Counted from the stretch's first letter, positions 10,646 to 22,411 are shown. The stretch: DNA of 64,000 nucleotides from Ceratopteris richardii (GCA_020310875.1 CM035420.1:185072880-185136879), one strand, 5' to 3'. Notes: generated by a model not told the origin, from the sequence alone. Translations and numbers: made by a program.

Positions 10646-11940
10646 TTGTTGCTTGAGATTCCAAATTGAATCTAGAAATCTTTCAAGTGTGAAGTCTTGC
10701 CAAAATGTCATGTGAGCACTAACCGTGTCCTCTAATTCTAGACTAGACACAAGATTACTAATATAGACTCTTCATTACAAGATAGACCACGTAAGGGGAT
10801 ACAATACAATAGTATAGGAAGTCCCACAACATGATATTAATATATATGGGATGCAAAGGTAGTAACATATAAAGAATCCCACAACCTCGGGCTGTGAGGA
10901 TGTATGGTAGGACTAGAAAAAAAGAAAGATATCCCACAACCTAGAAATATAGGTTTGAAACACAATATCAATGTTGCAAGATCTCCCTTGATGAGGATGA
11001 ACAAGATGCAAGAGCAGAATAGATGAAATCTCGTACTAAAACATTAGAAGGTGACAAGATAGGACGACTATAAGATAGGCTAGACAAGACTATAACAGTG
11101 AACTAGGCAAGAATAAAAATTGGAAGCTACTTGCCTGGACACATGCCTGGAGAGTGCCTTATGTTCTTCTATAATTTTCCATAATATCATCATCATTGAT
11201 GTATCCAATGGGTATGTCATGTGTTCTAGGATCTTCCATGATAATGCTACAAATTTGGTTCACATGGGTATCCAAAGTCTTCCAACTAAGGGTATGTTCA
11301 CATGGTATCCATTATATGATACACGCTAAGGTACATAACATACGTGAGCACACACATGATACATGAGCAAATACATGCGATGAACCAAGGCATCAAGCGT
11401 CTCATATACACATGGCTTTAAATATCCATGATAGGAACATGGATGTTATTCGCATAAATAGGTCGACCCTCGTTAACTTTCCTTTTATCAAAGAAACTAA
11501 CTTTTTAAAACTATGCCTCTCTCAAACTAAATTACATATTTTCAATGTGGCATATATTCTCTCTACGATTTCTGATTGGTCCAAACTTGTTGTTACATTT
11601 AAAAGCAATGGCTTTCAAGAGCATATGCTCTACTCACATGCTCTCAACTTTCTAAAGAAAAACAAAAGTGGATTCGCAAATGTTTAAGTGAAGTCATTTT
11701 GAAACAAGTTTTCAATGGAGAAGAAATCTACAATTTGGGGAGCCTAGAACATGCATTGCTTTTCCTCGAAACGTGTGCATCTTGGGTAAGTGGGTACATA
11801 CATAAACACGTATTCATGCATGCATACATACATACGTAGTGCATGGATACTTACGTATAGACATGCATACACATACATACATGCATACACACATAGCACG
11901 AGGAGGAAGAAGAACTTTGGAGAAAAACACAACACTAAGG
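10646..11940. other. no recognisable gene; tetranucleotide-rich stretch
   Basis: AT-rich sequence without a convincing coding frame. A stretch at about 11800-11897 is rich in CATA/ATGC tetranucleotide repeats (acatacat, gcatgcatacatacatac), and the small open frames across it are repeat artefacts. Nothing else is recognised. Confidence 0.6.
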
Positions 11941-12866
11941 GTATTACCAAGTGAATGTACAGAAGATAAATGAACCATTAGGATAAAAATCGTATATACA
12001 ACTCAAGGGAAAAAACTCCTAAAGAGGTACAAAAATTGCTATAGTGGTCTTAAGTGTGTTCACACATCACCACCAAAGTATATCAATAAATCCCCTTAGG
12101 AGTGAAGTGATGAATAACGAGCTAGAATTCATGTATAAGGAGGTTCCAAAATATGTAGGATGAAATCAATCCATAAAAGGAAGTAATCCCAAAACCTTTC
12201 AAAAATCTTCAAACTTCTCCTTAGTAGGTATAAGAGGTGCCAAAGCACGACCAAGAAATCAAAGATCATCATCGTCAACACCATGTGCATCACCTTCAAT
12301 AACTCTATTTGCAAAAGTAGTAGGACATTTTGCAACATCTTGCACAATATTCATCAACTCTTTTGCTGCTAATACATGATGTATCATATATGCCCACGAT
12401 AGATAATTAATACCATCCAACTTATCCTCAATAGCCAACATATGGAATACATCATTTCTTTCGGCCATGGCTAGTGACAAAATATCTTGATGTAAAAAAT
12501 TGATTGTATCTCAAAAATTTGAATACAAACACTCTATTGGCTTTTGTAGCTACACCTCTAACAGACTTCAAAATGCTTGTACTAGCGAACCAAAACCTAT
12601 ATACATGTTTTATGCAAAAGGATGAAAATGCTTGCATCAACATTGTGATAGTGCATTGAGAGGTTGAAACAAACTCAAATCAAAATTTTGATGCCACAAA
12701 AAAATACAATATATAATATATTACCAAGTGAATATACAAAGATAAGCGACCCATTAAGGTTATAGGTGTATATAAAAATCGAGGGAAAAAACCTCCTAAA
12801 GAGGGAAAAAAGTGTGCCAACAGTCCTAAGTGTGTTCACACACATCACTATCAAAATATTCAATAG
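11941..12866 (-). mobile_element. small copia-derived element with direct terminal repeats
   Basis: Two direct repeats of about 145 bp, 11941-12085 and 12718-12866, share long blocks (attaccaagtgaat, aaactcctaaagag, taagtgtgttcacaca) with moderate divergence. Between them, on the minus strand, lies a copia Gag N-terminal fragment. After the inner edge of the upstream repeat on that strand there is a weak match to the usual copia initiator tRNA-Met primer site (TGGCATCAAAA against TGGTATCAGAG). The layout fits a TRIM-like or strongly deleted copia element of about 0.93 kb. Exact repeat ends and a target duplication were not established. Confidence 0.5.
12259..12480 (-). pseudogene. copia-type Gag N-terminal fragment
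   Basis: The minus-strand reading includes IEDKLDGINYLSWAYMIHHV and LAAKELMNIVQDV, matching the start of Ty1/copia Gag polyproteins (the L-G-NY-W motif followed by the first helices of the UBN2-type capsid region). About 73 codons remain open; beyond this the frame is lost. It sits between the direct repeats described at 11941-12866, which suggests that it is the only coding remnant of that small element. Confidence 0.65.
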
Positions 12867-13416
12867 ACTAGAGGACTATTGTGTCCAATTTGGGATTTAT
12901 GGTGCTAGCAAAATGTAGCAGATAGGCATCCCTTCACTTTTGTGGATCCAACTCGAGCTTGGCCGAAAAAAATCTTAAATGAATTGCATAATTGTCCACA
13001 CTTTGGAAACTTTCTCAATGAATTAATCTTGAACTTGAACTTGAACTTGGGCATCCATTACTTAAAAGTACGGCATCCACCAGTTCCACTTTGATGTTCA
13101 TGCAAAACTTAGTCTTGGACCATCAAGCCCACGCCCATACTATTATGTACTGACTTTCACTTTGACTCAACTTTCTTAAATTCAAAACCTTGTACTAGGA
13201 ACTAACCATTGTGCCAAATTCTAATGATTTTGAGACTTGTATAACTCAACACTTTTCTCTAAACAATTCCTTTTTGTGCTTTGAAATAAAGCAAACAAAA
13301 TTGCTTCTTTGATCTACAAAATAAAGATCCTTGAAGTAGAGAAACTTGTCTCAAACTCAACCTCTTAAGTCCTTGGGAGTTACTTGACCCCTTTGACCTC
13401 TAGAGTATCTTTGTAT
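12867..13416. other. flank of element F; nothing recognised
   Basis: AT-rich sequence up to the left LTR of F, with no convincing ORF or repeat. Its last bases, GTAT at 13413-13416, are repeated immediately after the right LTR (22644-22647) and are read here as the target duplication. Confidence 0.5.
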
Positions 13417-14230
13417 TCTTAGACGGCCGCCGAAAAAGGACAAATGTACTAGGACAGGCATCTTAAATGTAAAAGAACCTTTCGGGAAATGCGCAGGTAA
13501 CTAAAGATTCGCGCACCCTTGTAAAAAAATCTTCTATATAAAGCAATGAGAAAAGAGTGGCCGAAAGCCTGCTTTTTTCTTTTGAGGAATTATAAGCGTA
13601 CTGTTTGAAGTGTGTAGGTCGTTGAGAGATTGAACTCTACTCTGTTCTGTTCTGTTCTGTGCTCCGTCTAGTCGTTTATTCGCACCTTAGTGCAGAGTTA
13701 CGAATCGGTTGTATTACGTTACGAATCTGTTCGGTAATGGTTGAGTGTGTCTCTAAGTGTTATCAAGTTGCAGAGTGTTGTTTGTCAGTTCTTCGGCGGA
13801 ACAAGGGAATGTGAAAAGTAGTCCCGAGCTGTTTGCTTGTTAACGTTTTCTGTAAGTGACCGAATTCGATACAGTAGTCTACGTTCACTGTTGATTCCGA
13901 TCACAGGAAGACTAGTATCTGTAATGGTCTAAAGGTGAGTAGGACACTGATAAGTCTGTGACTAGTCGATTGTTCTTAGGAGATTTGTTGTTTGAGTTTA
14001 GCATACGATGAGTTCTCATAACTTCAAGGTATAGATGACTGTTTGGTATACCTGTCTGTTCTGAAGGAGTGCGTATTAGGTGATCTACGTTTACTGAAGT
14101 ATATTATTCTATTGGATACAAGTAACCGGACTACTGCTCAGATCGTTATAGCAGGATCAGTTCGGAAGTTCTAAGTCCAGTACACCGAACACTTATCAGT
14201 TGTTCAGAATTGAGTACTGAGCTAAGAGAA

Positions 14231-14279
<49 letters not shown>

Positions 14280-14510
14280 ATTTATGCTTGTTTACGAAGC
14301 TGGGAAAATAGTACAGGGCCTCTATCTAACAGACCCCTACCACTCCCAAGAACCCACGTGGCTAAGAGTTAAGGTACTTTTAATTATCACGGTAGTATTG
14401 ATCAGATCAACCAGTTAACCTGTACACGGAAGAATAGAGAGTCGGGTATGCCCAACATTCTAAAGTATTCGAAGTCTGAAATCAGAGTCTGTAGCCTCTA
14501 ACGGCTAACA
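13417..14510 (+). repeat. 5' LTR of F
   Basis: 1094 bp, starting tcttagacg (tgttagacg in the other LTR, so the terminal TG is mutated here) and ending ctaaca. It contains a TATA box at 13534-13542, a run of CTGTT repeats near 13645, and a GA microsatellite at about 14227-14279 that is longer than in the right LTR. The end of the LTR is fixed by the primer-binding-like site that follows. Confidence 0.93.
13534..13542 (+). promoter_or_regulatory. TATA box in the F 5' LTR
   Basis: CTATATAAA, about 120 bp into the LTR, with the same sequence context in the right LTR (ctatataagg, where one base is changed). Position and sequence suit the element promoter; the transcription start would lie about 30 bp downstream. 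Confidence 0.6.
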
Positions 14511-14512
14511 TT

Positions 14513-14530
14513 TGGTGCTGTTTGTGGGAA
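14513..14530 (+). other. primer-binding-like site of F
   Basis: TGGTGCTGTTTGTGGGAA begins two bases after the LTR end. The TGG start (complement of tRNA CCA) and position identify it as the minus-strand primer site. I cannot assign the tRNA with confidence. Confidence 0.7.
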
Positions 14531-14653
14531 GGTGGCATTAGAGTGCCAGCTGTTTGTCAGAAGCAAACATTCAGTTAACATTCGATTAACTAGCAGTAGC
14601 AACAGACCCAGATTGTTGCAAACTGCTCAGATAGTGTTACTGCGGAATGATAC

Positions 14654-16606
14654 ATGCCGGTTACTCGGTCTGGCGAAACATATCCTAAGAACCGTAAGGC
14701 TGAAGCACGTAAAGCGCTAAAGACAGCCTTGAGAGAAGAAGGCATAACTCGATTTGACCCAGTGGTCAAGCAAATTGAGAACGTTACGATTGATTCCGGT
14801 CATATTCCAGTGGAACGATCAACGCCTCTGGTACATTTTGGTGCTACTTCGACCCAGCCTATCGAAGATATAGTAATTCCAAAACCTACCAAGACGCCGT
14901 TAGAAACCAGTCTAGCAATTTTGAATAAAGACTCAGAGTTATATACGATCAGAAACACTCTAGGAAAAGAGAGTGGTAAAAGCGAAAAAACACTGCATTC
15001 TGGCAAAATTTCGGTTCATTCCGGTGATATTCCGGTGATAGAATCACCAACTGTAGGCCAAGGCTTCACATTTTTTGCGGAATCCTCAGCCCAACCAGCG
15101 TGCTTGGAAGAAAGATTTCGGATATTGGATATCCAGAAGGAAGGAAAACTCTTCGAAGCAGAAATCCGACGCATTCTAAGTAAAAACAGCACACCGAAAG
15201 GCACGCCATCCGGCGATACAAGTTCCGATAGTTCAACCAATCAACCTCAAGATACAAAAGGAAGGCCTAATACACTCACAATGAACGGACAACAACAGCA
15301 ACAACAGTTATGTCAACCAAGGCTGCCTCCAACAAGAGTAACATACACGAAATTCGGTGGATTCCCAGGAGATGATCCGGATGCTCATGTACGCACTTTC
15401 GAGATAAGTTATGCAGTTCTTAACCATCCACCGGATCAGGCGTATAAGGCCATTGTTTTTCAATCCACACTGGTTAATGAAGCAGCTAGATGGCTTACGG
15501 AATACGATATTAATCATTTCGGTACCTATGACGTAGTACGAGACGCTTTTCTGCAACGATTCAGGCTAAAGAAGAATCCCGCCGAAATCTTTGATTATTT
15601 ATAAAACAACCGACAGAAGGCAAATCAGACTGTCCAGGAGTATGCTACACTCTTTAGAACACACTTGCGGCAGATACCACAGGCCCACGCTAACTTACCT
15701 GATGATGTCATCACTCAGTGGTTCATCAATGGCTTAACCCCACAATTGAAATAGATCATGATCATAAGGTGTGTCCGAGCTATGACGCTGGATGCAGTCA
15801 TTGCCATGGCTCTGCAACTGGAATCCAAAGTCGGTGGATTTACAGAAGATCTAGAGTGGTTAAAAACAAACAAAACTATGGCTGAAGACATAACCAGACA
15901 AGTATACTGCATCACATGCAAAAATTCAGGTCATACTAGTGCCAATTGTGCACTAAATCAAACGTTTTGCGCTATCTGCAACACTGCCGGACACACCACC
16001 GGAAACTCTGTTTACAACGCCAGAATACAAGGAACAGCAACGGTCAATGCAGTTATTCAAGAACATGGACAGCCAGCGAATCACTATGTGCCTCCGCAAT
16101 TGAGAAACAATCAACCGCAAGGATATTGGAACTACCGAGGACAGAGGAACAACAATGTTAATGCAAACCGCTGGCAGAACGGACCACCACCAGAAAATCC
16201 CAATCTACCACCACCACGCTGTCATTTTTGCGGCGAATTTGGACACATTAGAAGATTTTGCAAAGATGCAGCTGAGTATGATCAAAGGAAGAAGGAGCGA
16301 CAAAACCCAATGGCCAACATGGTACAAATCACACCAGTAGAAACACAGACTGCTACAGTCCAGACCCGATCCGGTAAACAACTGCAGTCGGCAGCAGAAA
16401 TATTCGTACCTGGGATACGAGAACAACATAGGATGTATGACAAGGCTAGTCACTGGACCGCAACAGAACCACCAGTGTTCCCAGAACCTATTCCGGTGAC
16501 TCACGCTTCGTCAACAAAGGAAGGAACACAACAAAAGGTAGCAACAGTGGAGCCATCATCACCAGTAGACATAACAACAGATACTTCTGCATCAGCGGAG
16601 ACCTGA
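14654..16606 (+). pseudogene. Gag of F (capsid and zinc knuckles, three in-frame stops)
   Basis: From the ATG at 14654 one frame runs to 16606, interrupted at 15602 (TAA), about 15752 (TAG) and 16604 (TGA). A polar N-terminal third is followed by a Retrotrans_gag-type capsid: YTKFGGFPGDDPDAHVRTFEI, then AARWLTEYDINHFGTYDVVRDAFLQRF, then YATLFRTHLRQ. Zinc knuckles follow: CITCKNSGHTSANC (CX2CX4HX4C), CAICNTAGHTTGNS (last Cys lost) and CHFCGEFGHIRRFC. The protein would form the particle and bind RNA. The same frame continues into protease without a frameshift, so gag-pro was one polyprotein. The gag stops are TAA, TAG and TGA, one of each; most of the later stops in F are TAG. Confidence 0.88.
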
Positions 16607-16609
16607 AGT

Positions 16610-17326
16610 TCAAAGGAGCAGGACAACCAATCTCAACAGGCCTGGGAAATTTTATCCAAGGCGTCTATCACTTTGCCTCTAGGCCAACTTCTGGCATTAG
16701 TACCTGGGATTCGACAACAGTTCCAGCAACAGTTCAGTCCGGTGCCTTCTTGTATTCCAGCAACAGCAGCAGTTCAACCGGAACCTGATTCTACTATCGA
16801 TCATTCAATTCCCTTGATTACAGTATGGTATAAGAATCATAAAATTACGTAGGTATTGATTGATGGAGGCTCTGGTGTTAACATTGCGACTGTAGCCTTA
16901 TGCAAAAGGTTAGGATGGACCGAAATCGAACCAGTTCAATTTTTTGTCAGAATGGCAGATCAATCTAGAGTCCATCCCGTAGGACTTGTGCGGAATGTAC
17001 CCATTACTTTACAAGGTACAACCTTCAAAATGAACTTTGTTATACTAGATCTGCCGGAATCCACTTTGGATTACAACCTTCTATTCGGCCGACCTTGGCT
17101 GAAGCATGCGAAGGTAATACACGACTGGTCTGCACAAGAGCTTACGTTCAAAGATGCCAACCGTAGATATGTGGTAAAATTAGATGCTATACAACCTTGC
17201 GAACTTCACGCCAGACCATATTTTGCTGAACCAGTCCACATGTTAGATGGACTATCAGATGATGAAGAAGAGGAATTTCTGAAGAATAACACTGATTTAA
17301 TGTCTGTAGGAACTGTTGATCTATAG
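16610..17326 (+). pseudogene. aspartic protease of F
   Basis: In frame with Gag, after a stop at 16604. The retropepsin core reads VLIDGGSGVNIATVALCKRLGW, with Asp in the DGGS form seen in several plant Ty3/gypsy proteases, and ends with YNLLFGRPWLKHAKVIHDW, the typical second half. A TAG (about 16850) lies just before the active site, and another at 17324 ends this stretch inside the acidic linker (DDEEEEF). It would cleave the polyprotein. Apart from the stops, the key residues are intact. Confidence 0.85.
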
Positions 17327-17329
17327 TCT

Positions 17330-18312
17330 GTTATAGATAACTGGAACACTTCAGTTTGTACAATCGTACCTATCACCGAAAAAGCTAAGCAGGAAGATAC
17401 TGTCCCAACACATGACGATGAATTACAATCGCTGTTCAAGTCAACAGACGATACAGAGAAACCGCAACAGTTTTATGTCCCCGAAGACCAGTTGACCACG
17501 TACAATCTAGGAGACGAAAATCATCCGCGACCTGTAAAGATAAGGCAAAACTTACCGGAATCATTTAAAGCTGACTTGATTCGACTTCTTCGCGAATTCT
17601 CAAAATGGGATTACAAAGATATGAAAGGATTAGATCCGCGCATCTATCAGCATAGAGTCATGTTGAAGCCTGAAGCTAAACCGAACAAACAGCCCGGCTA
17701 CCGGATGAATCCCAATTATGCATCACAGGTAAAAGCCGAACTTGATAGATTATTAAAAGTCGGATTCATCGTACCGTAGAACATGCTGAATGGATTTCAC
17801 CAATTGTGATCGTGCCAAAGAAAAATAGGCAACTACAAATCTATGTAGACTACCGGAAATTAAACGCAGCAACAGTACCGGATCCTTTCCCGATCCCCTT
17901 TCTGGATACAATGCTCGATAGGGTAGCAGGTCATGAAATGTATTCATTCTTAGACGGATACAGTGGTTACAATCAGGTTAGAATGGCCGAAGCGGATATA
18001 CCAAAAACTGCATTCATTACCAATTGGGGTGTCTTTGCTTGTACGGTAATGTGGTTTGGATTGAGAAACGCACCAAGCACATTTCAAAGATGCATGCAGG
18101 AGATTTTTTCTCCTTATCTTACTTCATTTATGCAAGTATATCTCGATGATTTTTCAATTTTCGGTAAGTTGATAGCACACCTGTTCCATTTACGGTGCTG
18201 CTTTCAGAAATGCAGAGAATATAGACATTGTCTTAACCCAAACAAATATGTGTTTGCGGTTTCGTGTGGCAAACTACTTGTCATATTGTATCTGCCCAAG
18301 GTATCCGAGTAG
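17330..18312 (+). pseudogene. reverse transcriptase of F
   Basis: The linker and RT N-terminus stay in the Gag frame until 17779 (WDYKDMKGLDPRIYQHRVM, then ASQVKAELDRLLKVGFIVP and a TAG). The frame then shifts, and from 17806 it reads IVPKKNRQLQIYVDYRKLN, MYSFLDGYSGYNQV (catalytic Asp), WFGLRNAPSTFQRCM and VYLDDFSIFG (catalytic Asp pair). A second shift near 18280 leads into the RT connection and RNase H. All three catalytic aspartates are present. The enzyme copies the element RNA into DNA in the particle. Confidence 0.9.
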
Positions 18313-19382
18313 ACCCAGATAAGATTTCGGCAATTTTAGAAGCCCCAGTTCCCGCTACTCCAAAAGAAGTAATGCATTTCATGGGTCAAGTATGGTGGCA
18401 TGGCAGACACTTACGGTGGCTTGCTCATCTGGCTGTACCACTGAACAAGCTAATCACAAAAGCTCCCCGACAGTTTGAATGGACTCAAGAATGCCAAACT
18501 ACATTTGATCGACTCAAGTATTTATTGATGCAGGCCCCAATCTTACAACCACCGGACTGGGACAATCCATTCCATGTTTTTGTCGACGCTTCAGATATTG
18601 CGATTGGCAGTATTCTGATGCAGCAAACACATAAGTGGTTTCGCCCCGTTTATTATGCCAGCAGAAGGCTTGCACCTGCAGAAAAGAACTATTCCACCAC
18701 TGAAAGAGAATGTCTAGGATTAATTTACTCCATCAAAAAATTCAGACATTATCTACTAGGCCGGAAATTCACCTTCCATGTGGATCATGCTGCCCTCGTC
18801 TATCTAGTAAGACAACAGCATTTAGGCGGACGATTAGCACGATGGGTGCTACTCTTGCAGGAATTCGACTATGAAGTCATCCACCGACCCGAAAATGCAC
18901 ATGCCTTAGCATATTTCTTATCTCGCCTAGATTTCGATGAAGCCCTGATAGGCATAGATGACACGACTCTAGCGATCTATAGTTCTGAGCCACTGACTGA
19001 TGAGACTGCGGAATCACAAGCACCACCTACATATTACGATCAGATTCTAACTTTTCTCACCGAAGGATGCTTTCCATCCGAGACAGCCAAGGCAGTCCGA
19101 AGGAAAATTATAGTCTTTAGTCGCCGATTCCGGTTAGTTGCTGGAGAACTATATTATGTAGATCACACCGGAATCCTACTTCGCTGTGTCCCTCCGCATG
19201 AAATTAACTCAGTCATCACGATGGCTCACTCGACCCCTACTGGTGGTCACTTTGCCACAGATTTGACTCACCCATCATTCCTGCACTGCACAATGATACC
19301 CAACCCCTTTTTCCTCCCCACCGTGTTGTTCCTACTTAACTCTGTCGACAGTGCCGAAAAATGCTATTGTGTTGTATGTTAG
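18264..19382 (+). pseudogene. RNase H and start of integrase of F; integrase core missing
   Basis: The 372-codon open frame has the RT connection, then RNase H: HVFVDASDIAIGS (Asp), TTERECLGL (Glu), FHVDHAALVYL (Asp) and ALAYFLSRLD, where the last Asp position reads Y-F (LAYF in place of RADH), so the fourth acidic residue is lost. It continues through YYDQILTFLTEGCFP and LLRCVPPHEINSVITMAHSTPTGGHFATDLT, the first two histidines of the integrase H2C2 module. Right after this the sequence becomes unrelated and stops at 19380. The CX2C pair and the whole DDE core are absent. Confidence 0.88.
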
Positions 19383-19439
19383 TATTCTGAGCACTCGTGC
19401 ATTCTGCATCCGTGTTCATAGTCTGTAACAGCAAACATC

Positions 19440-21497
19440 ATGGAAGCGCTAGCCAACTACGCTGCCTTCCGTGATGGTATCCCTACCGAGGTAGGAGAAT
19501 ACCTGCGCTGCAGAGGGTTGGCCAACTTCGCTGAGTTGCCTTGGCACTCAGCGGAAGCCCATCCCTTCTTCGCGCAAATCGTCACTGCCATTACTCAGTC
19601 CCCCGCCACCGAACGCCAATGGGTCTTCCTCTCGCTCCCTTCGCAAACCGTCATCACCTTCCAAGCGTTCTCTGAAGCCTTCCGCCTCTCCCCGCAAGGT
19701 CGAGAAAATGGCCCTAGTATCCCCCTCACCCGCATGACCGAACTGTTCCCCCGATCTTCCTCCAACGAATACGCTATTCTCTGCCGTCCTGAACCCGAAC
19801 GATCTGCCCTGCAATTCTTAGTCGCCATACTCAATCTTCAGAAGCGCACCTACGACATCTCACGCCCTTTTTATTCCGCCCTAGATTTAGCTGCCCGAGA
19901 ACCAGTCAATTTTGCCTCCTACTTTTTTCATCGAATCCACAAAGAGTGCGTAGCTATAGTGAAGCAACTCCAAAAGGGAACCACCCCGCGCTCTCGCCTT
20001 CCCCATATCATATCATTCCTCTTCCCAGCCATCCTTGCCGCACAACCACCACCCCAATGTCCCGTACTTAGGCACGAAGAATCAGTCCAACCACTCGACG
20101 ACGATGAAGAAGAAGATGAGGAGATCAACCAACTCTTTCACAATAAGAGAATCCGGATCAGCTCCTTAGAAAGCGAAGCACAAGGATCCGCTGGAAAGGA
20201 TCAGGACACCCGAAACAAAGAACAAGAAGAGATATTCCACGACACAGCCACTTCCATCCACAACAAATCATCGGCCGATCACCATGACCAGCAGAATCAC
20301 ACAGAAACAGAACCAGTCTCAACCGAAGAAGCATCAAAACGACGAGAAGACGAATAGCAAGTGGCCAACAGCGCACTCAACACCCTGCTGAAGGCCGTAG
20401 AATCCACCATCGCCCACAATACAGGTGAACACCAACCCATCCATCAGGTAACTCACCCTGCATCCCCTGGTCCTCAATTCCCACTAGTCAACCCTCTTCC
20501 CCCGCCAATTTCTGAATCCTCTTCATCCTCCCCTAATTATTCACCCTCGACATCCCCCCAAATCCACACCCAAACCTCTGCGCCACCACCACACCCACTT
20601 CTCCTTCCCTCCGTTCCGGCCTTTTCCGAACTGGCTCCCATGGGCCAAATGCTCATTACCCTTTCACAACAACTTCCGGTACAGCTGAGTGAAGTCACGA
20701 ACACGATTCGACAAGATCTACAGCACAAAGTCGACCTCCTAGAAGCCGACATCATCCCTCTCCAAGAAGAAGTCGATGCAGTAAAAGCAGAGAATCATCA
20801 ATTACAGACGCAATTAGCATACCTCCAAGCACAGTTTTTGGCACAACAGGCCTTGATACAGCAAAGGGATGCAGCACTGGAGTAGCTTGCCGCCAAAGAC
20901 CAGCTATTACACGCAGCACACGAAGAAATACGGGAATTGAAGACCGCACTCCAAGAAAAAGAAGACATCAGCTCATCCCTCGATGAATTGGTCGAAGAAA
21001 CGAAGGCCCAATTGCAGGAAACCATCCAGAAAAATCAAGACCAACAGAGAGAAGCAGAACAAGTCAAAGACGAGCTACGAAGAGCCCAGGAATGTTTGGA
21101 CGAGGTGAACAGAATGCTGAGACACCAATTAACCAGGGAAGCCAAATACCAAAAAGATCTAGTAAATGCTCGAAGAGAACGAGATGCATACTCCAAAACG
21201 ATCGAATTTCAGAACCAGCAACTCGAGCGACTAGATAACCAATTGCAAAATCAGAAGGATCGAGTCACGGATATGCAGTAGAAAGTCACCGAAATGAAGA
21301 TATCCCGGGACGCTCCATTATCCAATGAGTTTTATTTACAAGAGGCCTTCTTACAGACCCAGACCGAAATTTTGTTAACCCAAGCCATAGCTCTTAGCTT
21401 CGTTAGAACGGACGCTCAGTTATTAGAACCAGCTACTTTAGTTCAGATGATAGAAACCATTAAAAAGAAAATTACCCGAACATTTAGGCTCGCCTGA
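19440..21497 (+). pseudogene. extra (third) ORF of F, coiled-coil protein with three TAG stops
   Basis: One frame from the ATG at 19440 to a TGA at 21495, about 685 codons, is interrupted only by TAG at 20355, 20883 and 21279. Residues 1 to about 200 form a compact, hydrophobic-patterned domain (VGEYLRCRGLANFAELPW, FFHRIHKECVAIVKQL). An acidic stretch follows (DDDEEEDEEI), then a P/S/T-rich linker, then long heptad-patterned coiled coil from about 20640 to 21280. No transmembrane segment or signal peptide is evident, so it is not a classical Env. It lies where integrase should end and before the 3' LTR. Layout parallels the third ORF of B. I do not recognise a function. Confidence 0.75.
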
Positions 21498-21567
21498 AGC
21501 ATGTATCTAGAAGGTCTCGTAGCAAAACCATAAGAACCTGCGGGTTCGAGTCCACCGTGCGTGCCAG
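21498..21567 (+). other. 3' end of F internal region: tRNA-like T-arm, no polypurine tract
   Basis: The 70 bases before the right LTR lack the purine run expected for plus-strand priming. They contain aaggtctcgtagc and gcgggttcgagtcc, then gcgtgccag up to the LTR. The second piece looks like a tRNA T-arm (GTTCGAGTC), and the first resembles the anticodon arm of elongator tRNA-Met, from memory. Starting at ggctcgc (21489) the ends could pair with gcgtgcc in 6 of 7 positions. The D arm is poor, so a functional tRNA is unlikely. Confidence 0.35.
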
Positions 21568-22375
21568 TGTTAGACGTCCGCCGAAAAAGGACAAATGTAC
21601 TAGGACAGGCGTCTTAAATGTAAAAGAACCTTTCGGGAAATGCGCAGGTAACTAAAGATTCGCGCACCCTTGTAAAAAAATCTTCTATATAAGGCAATGA
21701 GAAAAGAGTGGCCGAGAGCCTGTTTTTTTCTTTTGGGGAATTATAAGCGTACTGTTTGAAGTGTGTAGGTCGTTGAGAGATTGAACTCTACTCTGTTCTG
21801 TTCTGTTCTGTGCTCCGTCTAGTCGTTTATTCGCACCTTAGTGCAGAGTTACGAATCGGTTGTATTACGTTACGAATCTGTTCGGTAATGGTTGAGTGTG
21901 TCTCTGAGTGTTATCAAGTTGCAGTGTGTTGTTTGTCAGTTCTTCGGCGGAACAAGGGAATGTGAAAAGTAGTCCCGAACTGTTTGCTTGTTAACATTTT
22001 CTGTAAGTGACCGAATTCGATACAGTAGTCTACGTTCACTGTTGATTCCGATCACAAGAAGACTAGTATCTGTAATGGTCTGAAGGTGAGTAGGACACTG
22101 ATAAGTCTGTGACTAGTCGATTGTTATTAGGAGATTTGTTGTTCGAGTTTAGCATACGGTGAGTTCTCATAACTTCAAGGTATCAATGTCTGTTTGGTAT
22201 ACCTGTCTGTTCTGAAGGAGCGCGTATTAGATGATCTACATTTACTGAAGTATATTATTCTATTGGATACAAGTAACCGGACTACTGCTCAGATCGCTAT
22301 AGCAGGATCAGTTCGGAAGTTCTAAGTCCAGTACACCGAACACTTATCAGTTGTTCAGAATTGAGTACTGAGCTA

Positions 22376-22411
<36 letters not shown>

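Noticed and set aside
11744..11950. Small Cys/Tyr-rich frame over the tetranucleotide repeat
   Set aside because: Composition is dictated by the CATA/ATGC repeats.
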